Source of the DNA: an uncultured Chthonomonas sp.
Lineage (GTDB): Bacteria; Armatimonadota; Chthonomonadetes; Chthonomonadales; Chthonomonadaceae
Length of the DNA: 64,000 nucleotides
Assembly: GCA_903859705.1 (NCBI GenBank)
Contig: CAIONQ010000002.1
Span: 1 to 64,000, forward strand
Direction: 5' to 3'
Every line of letters starts with the position of its first letter. Positions within the stretch are counted from its first letter, which is position 1. Positions 25,146 through 33,881 of the stretch are shown in pieces. A model generated the notes under the pieces. The model was not told where the DNA came from. It was given only the letters and a program-made list of their open reading frames with translations, and made no database searches. Both the position numbers and the translations under genes were made by a program.

Positions 25146-25892
25146 TTGTACAATTTCGGAAGAGGATGTAGCCGCAGGGCGTTTACCCTCATTGAGCTTC
25201 TTGTTGTTATAGCAATCATCGCTATCCTAGCAGCTATTCTTTTCCCTGTGTTTGCACAGGCACGTGAGAAAGCACGGCAGACATCCTGCCTCAGCAATGA
25301 GAAGCAGATTGGGCTGGCATTCGCGCAGTATACTCAGGACTACGATGAGCATTACTCTGCGCGAGATATGGCTATTACCAACTCCACCAGCTATTCTTAT
25401 CGCTGGGCGTTGCAGCCTTACATTAAGAACACACAGATCTGGGTGTGTCCGTCCAACCCGACCGACCAGCTGGACCAGGGCTACACCCCAATCGGTTCCA
25501 GCACTGTACAACCAGGCTCCCAGGAAGCAACTGATTACGGAATCAACGATGCCAACTCACAGTTTGATGGCAACTATCCGAAGATCGCCGGAATCACTGC
25601 ACCTGCTCAGAAGATCCTTCTGGTAGAGACCCGCAATACCAACTGGGACGACTACGCTTCCCCGTGGTGGTGCGCAGGCAACACCCCGGATGGCGCCGCA
25701 AATGGCAACTGGGCCTTCGGCGGTTACGCCGGCCATACCCGCAACTGGAATGTGCTGCTCGCCGACTACCATGTTAAGGCGATGAAGCCCTCCGCAACTG
25801 CTGCTCCGTTCAGCATGTGGGACTTCAACCGTGACGACGTACAGAACTGCTACGTAACCGGTCTGCGCTCCCTCGAGGCGGCCTTCCCGTAA
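25146..25892 (+). CDS. Prepilin-type protein (DUF1559, H-X9-DG-like)
   Basis: A 248-residue type IV pilin-like protein. After a short basic leader (residues 1-11, ending CSRRA) comes [19 protein letters not shown], the class III signal cut by prepilin peptidase and then used as the membrane or fibre helix. The globular part ends with [20 protein letters not shown]: the H-X9-D spacing of this family is kept, but Gly of DG is replaced by Tyr. The TTG at 25146 is chosen because GGGGAG lies 6 nt upstream. Such proteins are very numerous in Armatimonadota and Planctomycetes; their role (pseudopilus or surface display) is unresolved. A strong promoter precedes it and a terminator follows. Confidence 0.9.
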   Translation: MYNFGRGCSRRAFTLIELLVVIAIIAILAAILFPVFAQAREKARQTSCLSNEKQIGLAFAQYTQDYDEHYSARDMAITNSTSYSYRWALQPYIKNTQIWVCPSNPTDQLDQGYTPIGSSTVQPGSQEATDYGINDANSQFDGNYPKIAGITAPAQKILLVETRNTNWDDYASPWWCAGNTPDGAANGNWAFGGYAGHTRNWNVLLADYHVKAMKPSATAAPFSMWDFNRDDVQNCYVTGLRSLEAAFP

Positions 25893-25915
25893 ACAGGAAG
25901 ATCGTTTAATTGCGC

Positions 25916-25951
25916 GGATGTCCCGCTCCGGTACTCCGGAGCGGGACATCC
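25916..25951 (+). terminator. Terminator of the prepilin gene
   Basis: GGATGTCCCGCTCCGG and its exact complement (16 bp) around TACT, followed by TTGTTT, 23 nt after the prepilin stop. Confidence 0.9.
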
Positions 25952-25999
25952 TTGTTTATGGGCTAATATAATTAAAATAATTCTTCAGGCACTCTCTTT

Positions 26000-27250
26000 A
26001 TGTCCCGGTTAAATGCAAATCAAACAGCTGGTACTTCGCAGTCCAGAACTATCACTCTTGCCATCCTCGCTATTCTCATAAGCGTGGGCTCCATTGTGTA
26101 TCTATCCAGTGAGGGGTACAAACGCAGGCAAGCAGAGCAGATGTCTACGACTGCTCTGCAAAAAGAGGCGGATTCCCACAGTAGTTCTCCATGGATTTAC
26201 TATACGCTGGGCGTGCGTCTGGCGCGTGAGAAGCAACTGCCCGCCGCTGCCGAGCAGTTGTATGCAGCAGCAAAGCTAAAACCAGATAGTTATGATATAC
26301 AGTTTGCGCTTGGCCGATGCCTGGCATTTATGAATGCGGGCGATAGAGCCGAAAAAGCGCTTATGGATGCCATTGCTCTTAAGCCAGACGCTGGCGGCCC
26401 CTATGTTTACTTGACCATGGCCAGGCATGCACAGGATAGAACGGAACTGGCGATAGAATCTGCCCGTAAAGCTGTGCAGTACGATCCTAAGAACCCGGAA
26501 GCCTGGTATCAGTTCGGCATTCTCTACACGGCGGCCCTTGGAAATGAGGCGGAGGGTGTGCCGCACCTGAAAAAAGCGGTAGAGCTTGCACCGGATGCTG
26601 GCGTATACAACTTTGCCTATGGTTCTGCACTTACCAATGTTTCGCAATTTGCAGAGGCCATCCCATATCTGCGCCGTGCCGTGGAAAAGCTGCCGGGCAA
26701 TGCGTACGCGCACTTTTTGCTGGCAGTGTGCCTGCATCGCAACGGTGCTACGGCCGCAGATGCAGACACGGCGATTGCTGAGCTGAAGACGGCCGTATCG
26801 CTAACACCATCCGATTACAGAGCGCATTTTGAGCTTGGGAATCTACTTGAGGAGCGCAACCGATTTCCGGAAGCGATGGCCGAGTTTGAAACTGCTACAT
26901 CCCTCAATCCACGCCTGGGTGAAATATGGTTTCACCTGAGCAGAATGGCAGATAGAACTGGCCAGCCGCAAAAGGCCGCGGCAGCGCGGGCGAAGTTTCA
27001 GGAAATTCGCAGGCTGCATGTTGCATTCCAGACCCTGGCTCGAAGATTGCGCGACCATCCCGAAGATGTAAATGCACAGGTAGAAATTGGAGACGTGCTG
27101 ATGCAGCAGGGCAGCCTTAAGAGCGCGCTGGTGCAGTTTGAAGATGCACTTCACCGGCAGCCAAACAACTTGAAGGCACGCACACTGTTAGAACAGTGCC
27201 GACACCTGATGGCGGAGAGCGCCAACGCTCCGGCTGGAGGTGCAAAATAG
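26000..27250 (+). CDS. Membrane-anchored TPR protein
   Basis: A 416-residue protein with one transmembrane helix (residues about 18-37, ITLAILAILISVGSIVYL) and then a nearly continuous array of TPR units from residue 60 to 405. Clear units are LKPDSYDIQFALGRCLAFMN, YDPKNPEAWYQFGILYTA, LTPSDYRAHFELGNLLEER and LNPRLGEIWFHLSRMAD. TPR arrays bind partner proteins. The last codons contain the GGAGG ribosome site of the next gene, and the stop overlaps its proposed start (ATAG), so this protein and the ASPIC lipoprotein are coupled and probably work together on the cell surface or in the periplasm. Confidence 0.85.
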   Translation: MSRLNANQTAGTSQSRTITLAILAILISVGSIVYLSSEGYKRRQAEQMSTTALQKEADSHSSSPWIYYTLGVRLAREKQLPAAAEQLYAAAKLKPDSYDIQFALGRCLAFMNAGDRAEKALMDAIALKPDAGGPYVYLTMARHAQDRTELAIESARKAVQYDPKNPEAWYQFGILYTAALGNEAEGVPHLKKAVELAPDAGVYNFAYGSALTNVSQFAEAIPYLRRAVEKLPGNAYAHFLLAVCLHRNGATAADADTAIAELKTAVSLTPSDYRAHFELGNLLEERNRFPEAMAEFETATSLNPRLGEIWFHLSRMADRTGQPQKAAAARAKFQEIRRLHVAFQTLARRLRDHPEDVNAQVEIGDVLMQQGSLKSALVQFEDALHRQPNNLKARTLLEQCRHLMAESANAPAGGAK

Positions 27251-28917
27251 CACGCAGGCACACTACATCCGCTGTTTGCGCACTTGTACTTGTACTGGCA
27301 GCAGGTTGCAGCAAGCAGCCTTCAGCAACGCCACCTACGTCTCATGGCAGCGCCAGCACACCGCCGACAAATGCAGTACCAATATCTCTGGTGGACCGAT
27401 ACGCTGAGAGCGGAATCGACTTTAAGCTGGGGCATGGCGGCAGAACACCGTTAACCATTCAGGACACAATTGGCCACGGCATCGCGCTGATAGATGCCGA
27501 TGGCGATGGCCTGCTGGATATTGTGCTGACTGGCCCAGACCACGTTAAGTTGTATCGCAACATTGGCAATTTCAAGTTTCAGGACGTAACGGCGAGCAGC
27601 GGGCTCCGACAGCCGGGTTACTGGACTGGGATTTCGGTGGCCGATGTAGACCATGACGGGAAGCCAGACCTGGTTCTCTGCGCCAAAGGTGGCTTTGCCA
27701 TCTACAAGAACCTGGGTGGATTCCATTTTGAAGATAAGACCCCGGGCTCCGGGCTGGAGTGCAAAGATCCGAACCGGTGGAACTCTGCTGCACTGCTGTT
27801 TGATTACGACAAAGATGGCCTGCCAGATCTGTTTGTTGGTGCCTACGTAAACCTTGGTAACCACAGTGGGCTATGCCCGGGTGGGCCGGTGCTGATGGCC
27901 TGCGGTCCACAGAACTTTAAGCCGCAGTTTGGCGTGCTTTACCATAACGATGGCAACTTCCGATTCAGTAAGTGCGCGAACCAGCCGCCAACACACGGCA
28001 AAGTGCTGGGATTGCTGGCCGGCGATATCTATGGCACGGGCGATACCGAGCTATACATAGCAAACGACGTAATGGAAGCCGATATGCTGCACCGCTTACC
28101 GGATGGAAGCTGGAAATCTGAAGGGGTGATAAACGGCACGGCCTATGGCCCGGATGGACGCGCTATGGGTGGCATGGGCATTGGAGTAAGCGATTATGAT
28201 GGCGATGGCCAGTTGGATATGGCCATTGGCACGTTTAGCCGAGACCCCCGCAGCCTGTTTCACAACGATGGTGGCAGCCAGTTCAGCAACCGGGCTTTTC
28301 AGGCGGGGATAGTAACACCCTGTACACTTCAGGTTGCATTTGGCACTCAGTTTGCCGATTTGAAAAACGATGGCTTCCCGGATTTGATTATGGTGAACGG
28401 GCATGTTCAGGATAACATCGAAAAATCCGATGCACAAATTCACTATGCAGAATCCACAATGGTGCTGATGAATGAGGGTAACGGGCACTTCAAGGATATA
28501 TCAGCGGCAGCTGGCAAAGACATAATGCGCCCGATAGTTGGCAGATCTCTCTGTATGGGGGACCTGGACAATGATGGGCGTATCGATTTGATTGCTGGCG
28601 ACCTGGAGGGCGCTCCGTTAATACTGCAGAATAGCTCAAAGGCCGGCCACTGGCTCCGTGTAAAGTTAAAAGGCATGCACAGCGTAACCGATGGGCAGGG
28701 TGCAGTGGTAACGGTTACTGTAGGTGCAAAGAAGCTTGTGCGCCTGGCCACAACGGGCGGCAGCTACTTCTCGGCAAGTGATCCTCGCCTGCACTTTGGG
28801 CTTTCAGGCGCAGATAAATACGATTCAATATCTATTAAATGGCCGAGTGGCAAAACTCAGACCCTTACTGGAGGAGCAGCAGACAGAGAAGTGACGGCAG
28901 AAGAAGCGGCAAACTAA
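27247..28917 (+). CDS. ASPIC/UnbV and FG-GAP (VCBS) repeat lipoprotein
   Basis: A protein of about 556 residues with an N-terminal lipoprotein signal (VCALVLVLAAGC, lipidated Cys21), FG-GAP/VCBS calcium-type repeats (LIDADGDGLLDIVLTG; VADVDHDGKPDLVLC; FDYDKDGLPDLFVG; VSDYDGDGQLDMAIG; MGDLDNDGRIDLIAG) that form a beta-propeller, and a C-terminal ASPIC/UnbV domain (LRVKLKGM; HFGLSGADKYDSISIKWPSG). It is a surface scaffold rather than an enzyme. The start is odd: GGAGG sits 6 nt before an ATA codon (27247-27249) that would begin exactly at the signal peptide. The only in-frame canonical start, GTG at 27196, has no ribosome site and adds a charged extension ahead of the signal. Confidence 0.85.
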   Translation: MARRHTTSAVCALVLVLAAGCSKQPSATPPTSHGSASTPPTNAVPISLVDRYAESGIDFKLGHGGRTPLTIQDTIGHGIALIDADGDGLLDIVLTGPDHVKLYRNIGNFKFQDVTASSGLRQPGYWTGISVADVDHDGKPDLVLCAKGGFAIYKNLGGFHFEDKTPGSGLECKDPNRWNSAALLFDYDKDGLPDLFVGAYVNLGNHSGLCPGGPVLMACGPQNFKPQFGVLYHNDGNFRFSKCANQPPTHGKVLGLLAGDIYGTGDTELYIANDVMEADMLHRLPDGSWKSEGVINGTAYGPDGRAMGGMGIGVSDYDGDGQLDMAIGTFSRDPRSLFHNDGGSQFSNRAFQAGIVTPCTLQVAFGTQFADLKNDGFPDLIMVNGHVQDNIEKSDAQIHYAESTMVLMNEGNGHFKDISAAAGKDIMRPIVGRSLCMGDLDNDGRIDLIAGDLEGAPLILQNSSKAGHWLRVKLKGMHSVTDGQGAVVTVTVGAKKLVRLATTGGSYFSASDPRLHFGLSGADKYDSISIKWPSGKTQTLTGGAADREVTAEEAAN

Positions 28918-28937
28918 CAACGTAAGGATACGAAACC

Positions 28938-29393
28938 ATGCCAACCGCAGAAGAGCAGCTTGCAGTATTCATATCTCGGTACCTGCCAGAGATTGCAGAT
29001 CAGTTTGAACAGGCACATTTACGGGTGCGGGCTCTTTTGCCAGGTGCGGTGGAGATGGTTTATGATAACTACAACGCGCTTGTTATTGGCTTCTCTCCCA
29101 ACACACTCCCCTCTCATGCGATTCTATCCATTGCATCCTACCCGCGGTACGTCACGCTCTTCATTATGGGTGGGGAATCCATACCAGATCCTACAGGCAG
29201 GCTGGAAGGCACGGCAAAAACTGTTCGTGGCATCCGGCTGAGTGGCCCAGAAACCCTGGATGAACCAGACGTGGTAGCAATCATAAATTGGGCAGTGGAA
29301 AAAAGCGTATCGCCGTTTGAGACAGAGCAGCCAAACAGACTCATTATTCAATCGATATCAGCAAAGCAGCGGCCACGGCTACCTTCCAAATAG
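28938..29393 (+). CDS. DUF1801-like protein
   Basis: A 151-residue soluble protein that looks like the DUF1801 / YdhG group of the YjbR-CyaY-like fold: an N-terminal helix (FISRYLPEIADQFEQAHLRV), the central MVYDNYNALVIGFSP strand block, and YVTLFIMGG. Function is unknown for the family; some members bind small ligands. AAGGA lies 10 nt before the ATG and the gene follows the ASPIC gene by 20 nt, so it may belong to the same transcript. Confidence 0.65.
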   Translation: MPTAEEQLAVFISRYLPEIADQFEQAHLRVRALLPGAVEMVYDNYNALVIGFSPNTLPSHAILSIASYPRYVTLFIMGGESIPDPTGRLEGTAKTVRGIRLSGPETLDEPDVVAIINWAVEKSVSPFETEQPNRLIIQSISAKQRPRLPSK

Positions 29394-29578
29394 TTAAGGG
29401 CAACTTCGTGAGCGGTTGCTTGCTCCTAAACACAAACCAGCTGAATTATAAAAGAAAAGCCCCCTATTTCAACGCATCTTCGGGCCGGCAGGTTAAGCTA
29501 CGCGGTATCCTTTAGTCATAGGATTGAACGGGCGCACTCGGCGCCTGAAACAAAGCTCGTTTTCCGGGAGAGTAATAC

Positions 29579-30892
29579 ATGAGGCGAATTATCGCGCTGT
29601 TAACCGTAGCGGTTGCCCTGGTTTCTGGTATTGATGCCAGAGCCGATCTGGATGCCTATCTAAAACGTCCAGAGCCCGTTTACAAATGGGAAAAAACTGC
29701 CGAAACCACAGCCAATGGCTGCTCCATCACCACTCTGCATCTGGTATCTCAAACCTGGCAGGGAATTGTGTGGGAGCACAAGCTGCAGATTTTCCGGCCA
29801 GAGAACACCGCACACCCGCACTTTTGCGCACTGCTGAACACGGGCGGTAACGGCGGCAAGTCCGACGAGGCCATGGGGGCAACCGCAGCAAAATCTACAG
29901 GCAGTGTGTTCGCGATGCTTTTCAACATCCCTAACCAGCCGCTGTATGGTGGCAAAACTGAGGATGCCCTGATTGCGTACACCTGGAATCAGTTTCTGCA
30001 GACAGGTGATGAAACCTGGCCGCTGCACTTCCCAATGGCAAAATCTGTAATCAAAGCCATGGACGCCATTCAGGCATACACAAAGCAGGCAGGGCAGCCG
30101 GATATTGAAGGATTCCTGGTTACCGGAGCCTCCAAGCGTGGTTGGACCACCTGGCTGACAGGAGCCAGCAAAGATCCGCGCGTGAAAGCCATTGCCCCAA
30201 TGGTGATTGACACTCTGAATGCGGCGGTGCAAATTCCGCACCAGCTGGAAGCGTATGGCAAACCCAGCGAGCAGATTAAAGACTATACCAATGGCGGACT
30301 GCTGGACATTGCAGGCACGCCACGCGGCAAGCGCCTGCTGCAGATTGAAGACCCGTACAGCTACCGGGATCGCCTTACAATTCCCAAGCTGATTATTTCG
30401 GCCACCAACGATCGCTACTGGGCGCAGGATGCCGTTAACCTGTACTGGGATGGCCTGCCGGGCCCGAAGTGGCTGCTCTACAACCCCAATATTGGCCATA
30501 GCATGGCAGCCATGGATGCACAGCTGCGCATCGTGAACACGGTGGGCGTGTTTGCCAATGCCGTTGCGGGCGGAGCAGCCATGCCGAAGCTCAACTGGAA
30601 GTTTGCCCCGGCTACGGATGGCGTTACACTTACCGTTCATGGCGATGTAAAGCCGAAGAGCGCAAAGCTTTATCACACTACTGCGGCAACGCAGGACTTC
30701 CGGGATTCTATGTGGGTTTCGGACCCAATGACCGTTACCGGCGATGGCGCAACGGGCAAGTTTACCGCCCCCGCAACAGGTTATGGCGTAACCTATGCCG
30801 AGCTAACCTATGAGGTTGGTGGCCGCAGTTTTGCCATTACCACCCAGGTGCACATTGTGCCCTCGGCAGCAGTAACGGCCACAAAGAAATAG
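29579..30892 (+). CDS. PhoPQ-activated pathogenicity-related (PqaA-type) alpha/beta hydrolase
   Basis: A 437-residue exported protein of the PqaA family. Residues 1-22 are a signal peptide ending GIDARA. The alpha/beta-hydrolase core has the nucleophile elbow in VTGASKRGW (Ser185), an acidic residue in SATNDRYWAQD and a histidine in NIGHSM, giving a plausible catalytic triad. The C-terminal 120 residues are a beta-rich domain. The family is named after a Salmonella gene, but the name says little about function in a free-living bacterium; esterase or peptidase activity is likely. GGGAGAG precedes the ATG by 7 nt. A GNAT gene follows after 25 nt. Confidence 0.88.
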   Translation: MRRIIALLTVAVALVSGIDARADLDAYLKRPEPVYKWEKTAETTANGCSITTLHLVSQTWQGIVWEHKLQIFRPENTAHPHFCALLNTGGNGGKSDEAMGATAAKSTGSVFAMLFNIPNQPLYGGKTEDALIAYTWNQFLQTGDETWPLHFPMAKSVIKAMDAIQAYTKQAGQPDIEGFLVTGASKRGWTTWLTGASKDPRVKAIAPMVIDTLNAAVQIPHQLEAYGKPSEQIKDYTNGGLLDIAGTPRGKRLLQIEDPYSYRDRLTIPKLIISATNDRYWAQDAVNLYWDGLPGPKWLLYNPNIGHSMAAMDAQLRIVNTVGVFANAVAGGAAMPKLNWKFAPATDGVTLTVHGDVKPKSAKLYHTTAATQDFRDSMWVSDPMTVTGDGATGKFTAPATGYGVTYAELTYEVGGRSFAITTQVHIVPSAAVTATKK

Positions 30893-30917
30893 CACCACCG
30901 CTTAACAGAGGGAAATA

Positions 30918-31439
30918 ATGGCAACCGAAACTGTAAAACAAGAATTTGAGGAAGAAGAAGAAATGGCCGATATGCTGGTACAACTGCTAAAACTGCCGCC
31001 TGTTACACCGCTGCTTGATAAGCTGCGCGAAGACGGTGTGGTAGTGCGCAGAGCACATCCCTTTGAGCTCACGCAGATACGTAACTTCATTCAAACCAAC
31101 TTTTCCACGGGCTGGGCAGATGAATTAACGCCCTGCTACAGCCGCCAGCCGATATCCCTGTTTATCGCAATCCGCGATAAGAAAGTGATAGGCTTTGCCG
31201 CGTATGAGGCCTGCTCGCGGGGCTTCTTCGGCCCTACGGGTGTGGCAGAGTGGGAACGCGGTAAGGACATTGGCAAAGCGCTCTTGCTGGCAGCCCTGTG
31301 GGATATGCGGGCGATTGGCTACGCCTATGGCATTATCGCTGGTGTAGGCCCGGCCAGTTTCTACACAAAAGCCTGCGGCGCAACCCTGATACCAGACAGC
31401 ACACCCGGCATATACACTGATATGATAGACCGCGACTAA
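30918..31439 (+). CDS. GNAT-family N-acetyltransferase
   Basis: A 173-residue protein with an acidic N-terminal tail (QEFEEEEEMADM) and a GNAT fold from residue 40. The acetyl-CoA-binding region is readable as VAEWERGKDIGKALLLAALW, preceded by the strand KKVIGFAAYEACSRGFFG. The substrate is unknown. Start: ATG after GAGGGAAATA. It probably shares a transcript with the PqaA-like gene and is closed by the hairpin at 31472. Confidence 0.75.
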   Translation: MATETVKQEFEEEEEMADMLVQLLKLPPVTPLLDKLREDGVVVRRAHPFELTQIRNFIQTNFSTGWADELTPCYSRQPISLFIAIRDKKVIGFAAYEACSRGFFGPTGVAEWERGKDIGKALLLAALWDMRAIGYAYGIIAGVGPASFYTKACGATLIPDSTPGIYTDMIDRD

Positions 31440-31471
31440 GAACCGGTTTCTTGCGGTTAAAAATTATCAAA

Positions 31472-31511
31472 AAAAATCGAGCCCGGCGCTGCTGCGCCGG
31501 GCTCGATTTTT
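31472..31511. terminator. Bidirectional terminator (18-bp perfect stem)
   Basis: AAAAATCGAGCCCGGCGC and its exact complement around TGCT, with T-runs on both strands. It closes the GNAT unit on the plus strand and mscL on the minus strand. Confidence 0.9.
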
Positions 31512-31531
31512 GTTTGCTTGTTGGCGCGCTA

Positions 31532-31951
31532 TCAGGCTACCGTTAAGCTGGAAGCGCAGCACTTGCACTTGGTTGCATCGATGGCGTTGGCCTCTTTGCA
31601 GAAGGGGCACGTTTGCGTTGGCGCTGCGGGAGTTTCTGGGGCGGGTTTGAGCAGCCACTTTGTGATGAGGAACACCACAAGGGCGATGGCGATGAAGTCC
31701 ACCATGTTGCCGAGAAAGTCTCCGTACTTAATTGCGTTTTCGGTAACTTTACCGGCAGCATCCTTCGCTGTTGACAGTATGATTTTTTGTTCTCGCCAGT
31801 CTCCCTTAGGCAGAACAATAGCGATCACCGGCATCAGAATATCGTTTACGAGTGCTGTGACTACTTTACCAGAAGCCCCACCGATGATCACACCAACCGC
31901 AAGCGCAAGCGCGTTAGATTTTGTTAGAAATGCCTTAAACTCTTGTAGCAA
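31532..31951 (-). CDS. mscL: Large-conductance mechanosensitive channel with C-terminal zinc ribbon
   Basis: A 139-residue MscL homologue, the channel that opens under hypo-osmotic shock. TM1 is in ALALAVGVIIGGASGKVVTA, followed by the periplasmic loop (DWREQKIILSTAKDAAGKV) and TM2 (VDFIAIALVVFLITKWLL). The C-terminus is not the usual helix bundle. After a Pro-rich linker it carries CPFCKEANAIDATKCKCC, a Cys4-type zinc ribbon. The TTG at 31951 is chosen because GGAGGAGG lies 6 nt upstream and homologues begin at the same FKAFLTKSN block. A longer frame to 32170 is rejected. Confidence 0.92.
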   Translation of the reverse strand: MLQEFKAFLTKSNALALAVGVIIGGASGKVVTALVNDILMPVIAIVLPKGDWREQKIILSTAKDAAGKVTENAIKYGDFLGNMVDFIAIALVVFLITKWLLKPAPETPAAPTQTCPFCKEANAIDATKCKCCASSLTVA

Positions 31952-32323
31952 TGAATGCCTCCTCCACAATAGGCGGCGCATGGCCACCCATGCCCGCATT
32001 GTATATATAGGATTTGTTAGCGGGCACATTCTACCAGTTAGACGACGATTCCGCAATTTATGCACCGGTGTGCGGCGCCCTTTGTGTTCGGTGTGGGTGT
32101 TATTTGGGATGTGGGAGTAGGCACCTGTATTGAATCCGTGGTTGTGCCGAGCAGCGATAGCCTCACACATCGACTAGGGGCCGTGGCTTGTCCCGGCCCG
32201 AGCCACAGTTCGGAACTATTGCGGAACATTGGGTTGCCGATTTACTCTGGCAGGCAACACATCTCTCATTGCCCTCCCTTCTCCAACCCACCCGCCGGGT
32301 ATCATATCTGGCAGGAGATGATT
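31952..32323. other. Divergent intergenic region mscL / dipeptidase
   Basis: 372 bp between divergent genes. Plus-strand frame 32060-32323 is open and in phase with the dipeptidase but has no ribosome site and a non-protein-like composition, so I treat it as leader. No clear promoter was resolved. Confidence 0.45.
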
Positions 32324-33796
32324 ATGAAACCTGAACTACTTTTTGATAGATTCCGTGAGATTTCTGCCGTTCCCCGGGAAAGTGGCAATGAGGCCGGTAT
32401 GACGGCCTACTTGCAAGCGTTTGCCGCTGAACATGGGCTGGAATGCCGCAATGATGCCATTGGCAATACGGTGATTGCGGTGCCCGGACGGGGCAAGGGT
32501 GTGGGCGCAGATACCATTATTCTGCAGAGCCACACAGATATGGTGTGCGTTAAGGCCCCAGGCAGCGCACATAACTTCCTTACCGATGGCATTCAACTTC
32601 GCGTGGAACAGCGGGAAGAACACGGCAAGGTGCAGGATGTGCTGCTTGGCACCGATACCACGTTGGGGGCGGATAATGGCATGGGCGTGGCCGCAGCACT
32701 GGCTGCCGGGCTGGACCCTGCTATTGAGAACTGCCCTCCTCTGGAGCTGTTGTTTACCATCGATGAGGAGCGCGGACTCACCGGTGCAGCACAGCTGGAC
32801 CCATCCATTATTACCGGCACCTATCTGATCAACATGGATAGCGAAGAGCTGGGCGAGATATGCATTAGCTGCGCGGGCGGACGCGACATGACTTCGGTAT
32901 GGCCGTTAGTTCGCAGCGCTGCCTCCGGTGGCTGGAAGCCGATTACGGTTAGCCTAACCGGCCTTCCCGGCGGCCACAGCGGTGTGCAGATTAACGAGGG
33001 CCGCGGCAATGCGATTGCCATGCTGCTTGGTGCGATCTCCGATGCCGCGGGCACAGATGAGATTCGGGTTTCTAATATCACCGGCGGTTCTAAGCGCAAC
33101 GTTATTCCCAGCACATGTGAAGTAACTCTCTGGGCAGATGCGCCCGTGGCAGATAGAATCGCTACAGAGCTTGGCTCTGCTGCGCAGTTGGAGGCGTTTA
33201 AGTCAGCCCTGTGTATTGGGGCAGAGCTTGTAAAGGTAAGTGTGAGCACTCCCGAGCCCAACGCGGCAGGCGAGCCCATTGGCGCAGCGGAAACACGTAC
33301 CGTATTTGCAGCAATCCTGGCTGTGCCCTGGGGCCCGCAAACGATGTCCGAAGCGGTGCCCGGTCTGGTAGAAACCTCCAACAATGTGGCGGTAATCAGC
33401 ACCACAGACACGGCCATTACGTTAAGCTGCTCCACACGCTCCTCTGCGGCTGGCGCTATCGAAACGTTTCAGGATATCCACCGGCCTGCGTTGCAAGCCA
33501 CCGGCGCAGACGTAACACACAGTGATGGGTACCCAGGCTGGGAAGCAGACCGCGAAAACCCACTGCTAAAGACTGCCGAGAGCGTATTCGCCGGAGTGCT
33601 TGGCACGTCCCCGAAAATAACAGCAATTCATGCCGGGCTGGAGTGTGGAGTACTGAAAGGGATTGTGCCACGGCTGCGCATGATCTCTTTTGGACCCGAT
33701 ATCCGGGATGCGCATACCATACTGGAGCGCGTACTGCTCTCGAGCGTTCCCACCTTCTATGCATGCCTCACAGCTTTGCTGGAAGAGATGTGCTGA
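32324..33796 (+). CDS. pepD: Beta-alanyl/aminoacyl-histidine dipeptidase (M20, PepD type)
   Basis: A 490-residue cytosolic dimetal dipeptidase expected to cleave Xaa-His and other dipeptides. The M20 ligands are visible in ILQSHTDMVC, LGADNGMGVAAAL and TIDEERGLTGA (the catalytic Glu pair). The lid/dimerisation domain holds GLPGGHSGVQINEGRGNAI, and the C-terminal ligand region is ITAIHAGLECGVLKG. Start: ATG 32324 with AGGAG 6 nt upstream; the frame extends upstream without support. It converges with the amidohydrolase operon across a shared hairpin. Length and motifs agree with PepD. Confidence 0.93.
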   Translation: MKPELLFDRFREISAVPRESGNEAGMTAYLQAFAAEHGLECRNDAIGNTVIAVPGRGKGVGADTIILQSHTDMVCVKAPGSAHNFLTDGIQLRVEQREEHGKVQDVLLGTDTTLGADNGMGVAAALAAGLDPAIENCPPLELLFTIDEERGLTGAAQLDPSIITGTYLINMDSEELGEICISCAGGRDMTSVWPLVRSAASGGWKPITVSLTGLPGGHSGVQINEGRGNAIAMLLGAISDAAGTDEIRVSNITGGSKRNVIPSTCEVTLWADAPVADRIATELGSAAQLEAFKSALCIGAELVKVSVSTPEPNAAGEPIGAAETRTVFAAILAVPWGPQTMSEAVPGLVETSNNVAVISTTDTAITLSCSTRSSAAGAIETFQDIHRPALQATGADVTHSDGYPGWEADRENPLLKTAESVFAGVLGTSPKITAIHAGLECGVLKGIVPRLRMISFGPDIRDAHTILERVLLSSVPTFYACLTALLEEMC

Positions 33797-33822
33797 TAAT
33801 CCGCATCGTGTAGCTTAAGATA

Positions 33823-33859
33823 CAAAGAGGCGAGGATGCGTTGCATCCTCGCCTCTTTG
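33823..33859. terminator. Bidirectional terminator between pepD and the amidohydrolase operon
   Basis: CAAAGAGGCGAGGATGC (33823-33839) and its exact complement (33843-33859) around a 3-nt loop. It can end both converging transcripts. Confidence 0.85.
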
Positions 33860-33881
33860 CATTTTCAGGTTATGGCGCCTA

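Noticed and set aside
29660-30676. 338-codon minus-strand frame inside the PqaA-like gene
   Set aside because: Antisense shadow; no signal, motif or ribosome site.
31952-32170. N-terminal extension of the mscL frame
   Set aside because: MscL proteins begin at the LQEFKAFLTKS block; GGAGGAGG stands 6 nt before the TTG at 31951.
32060-32323. N-terminal extension of the dipeptidase frame
   Set aside because: The PepD family starts at the ATG at 32324, which has AGGAG at 6 nt; the extension has no ribosome site.
32821-33435. 204-codon minus-strand frame inside the dipeptidase gene
   Set aside because: Antisense shadow of M20 motifs.
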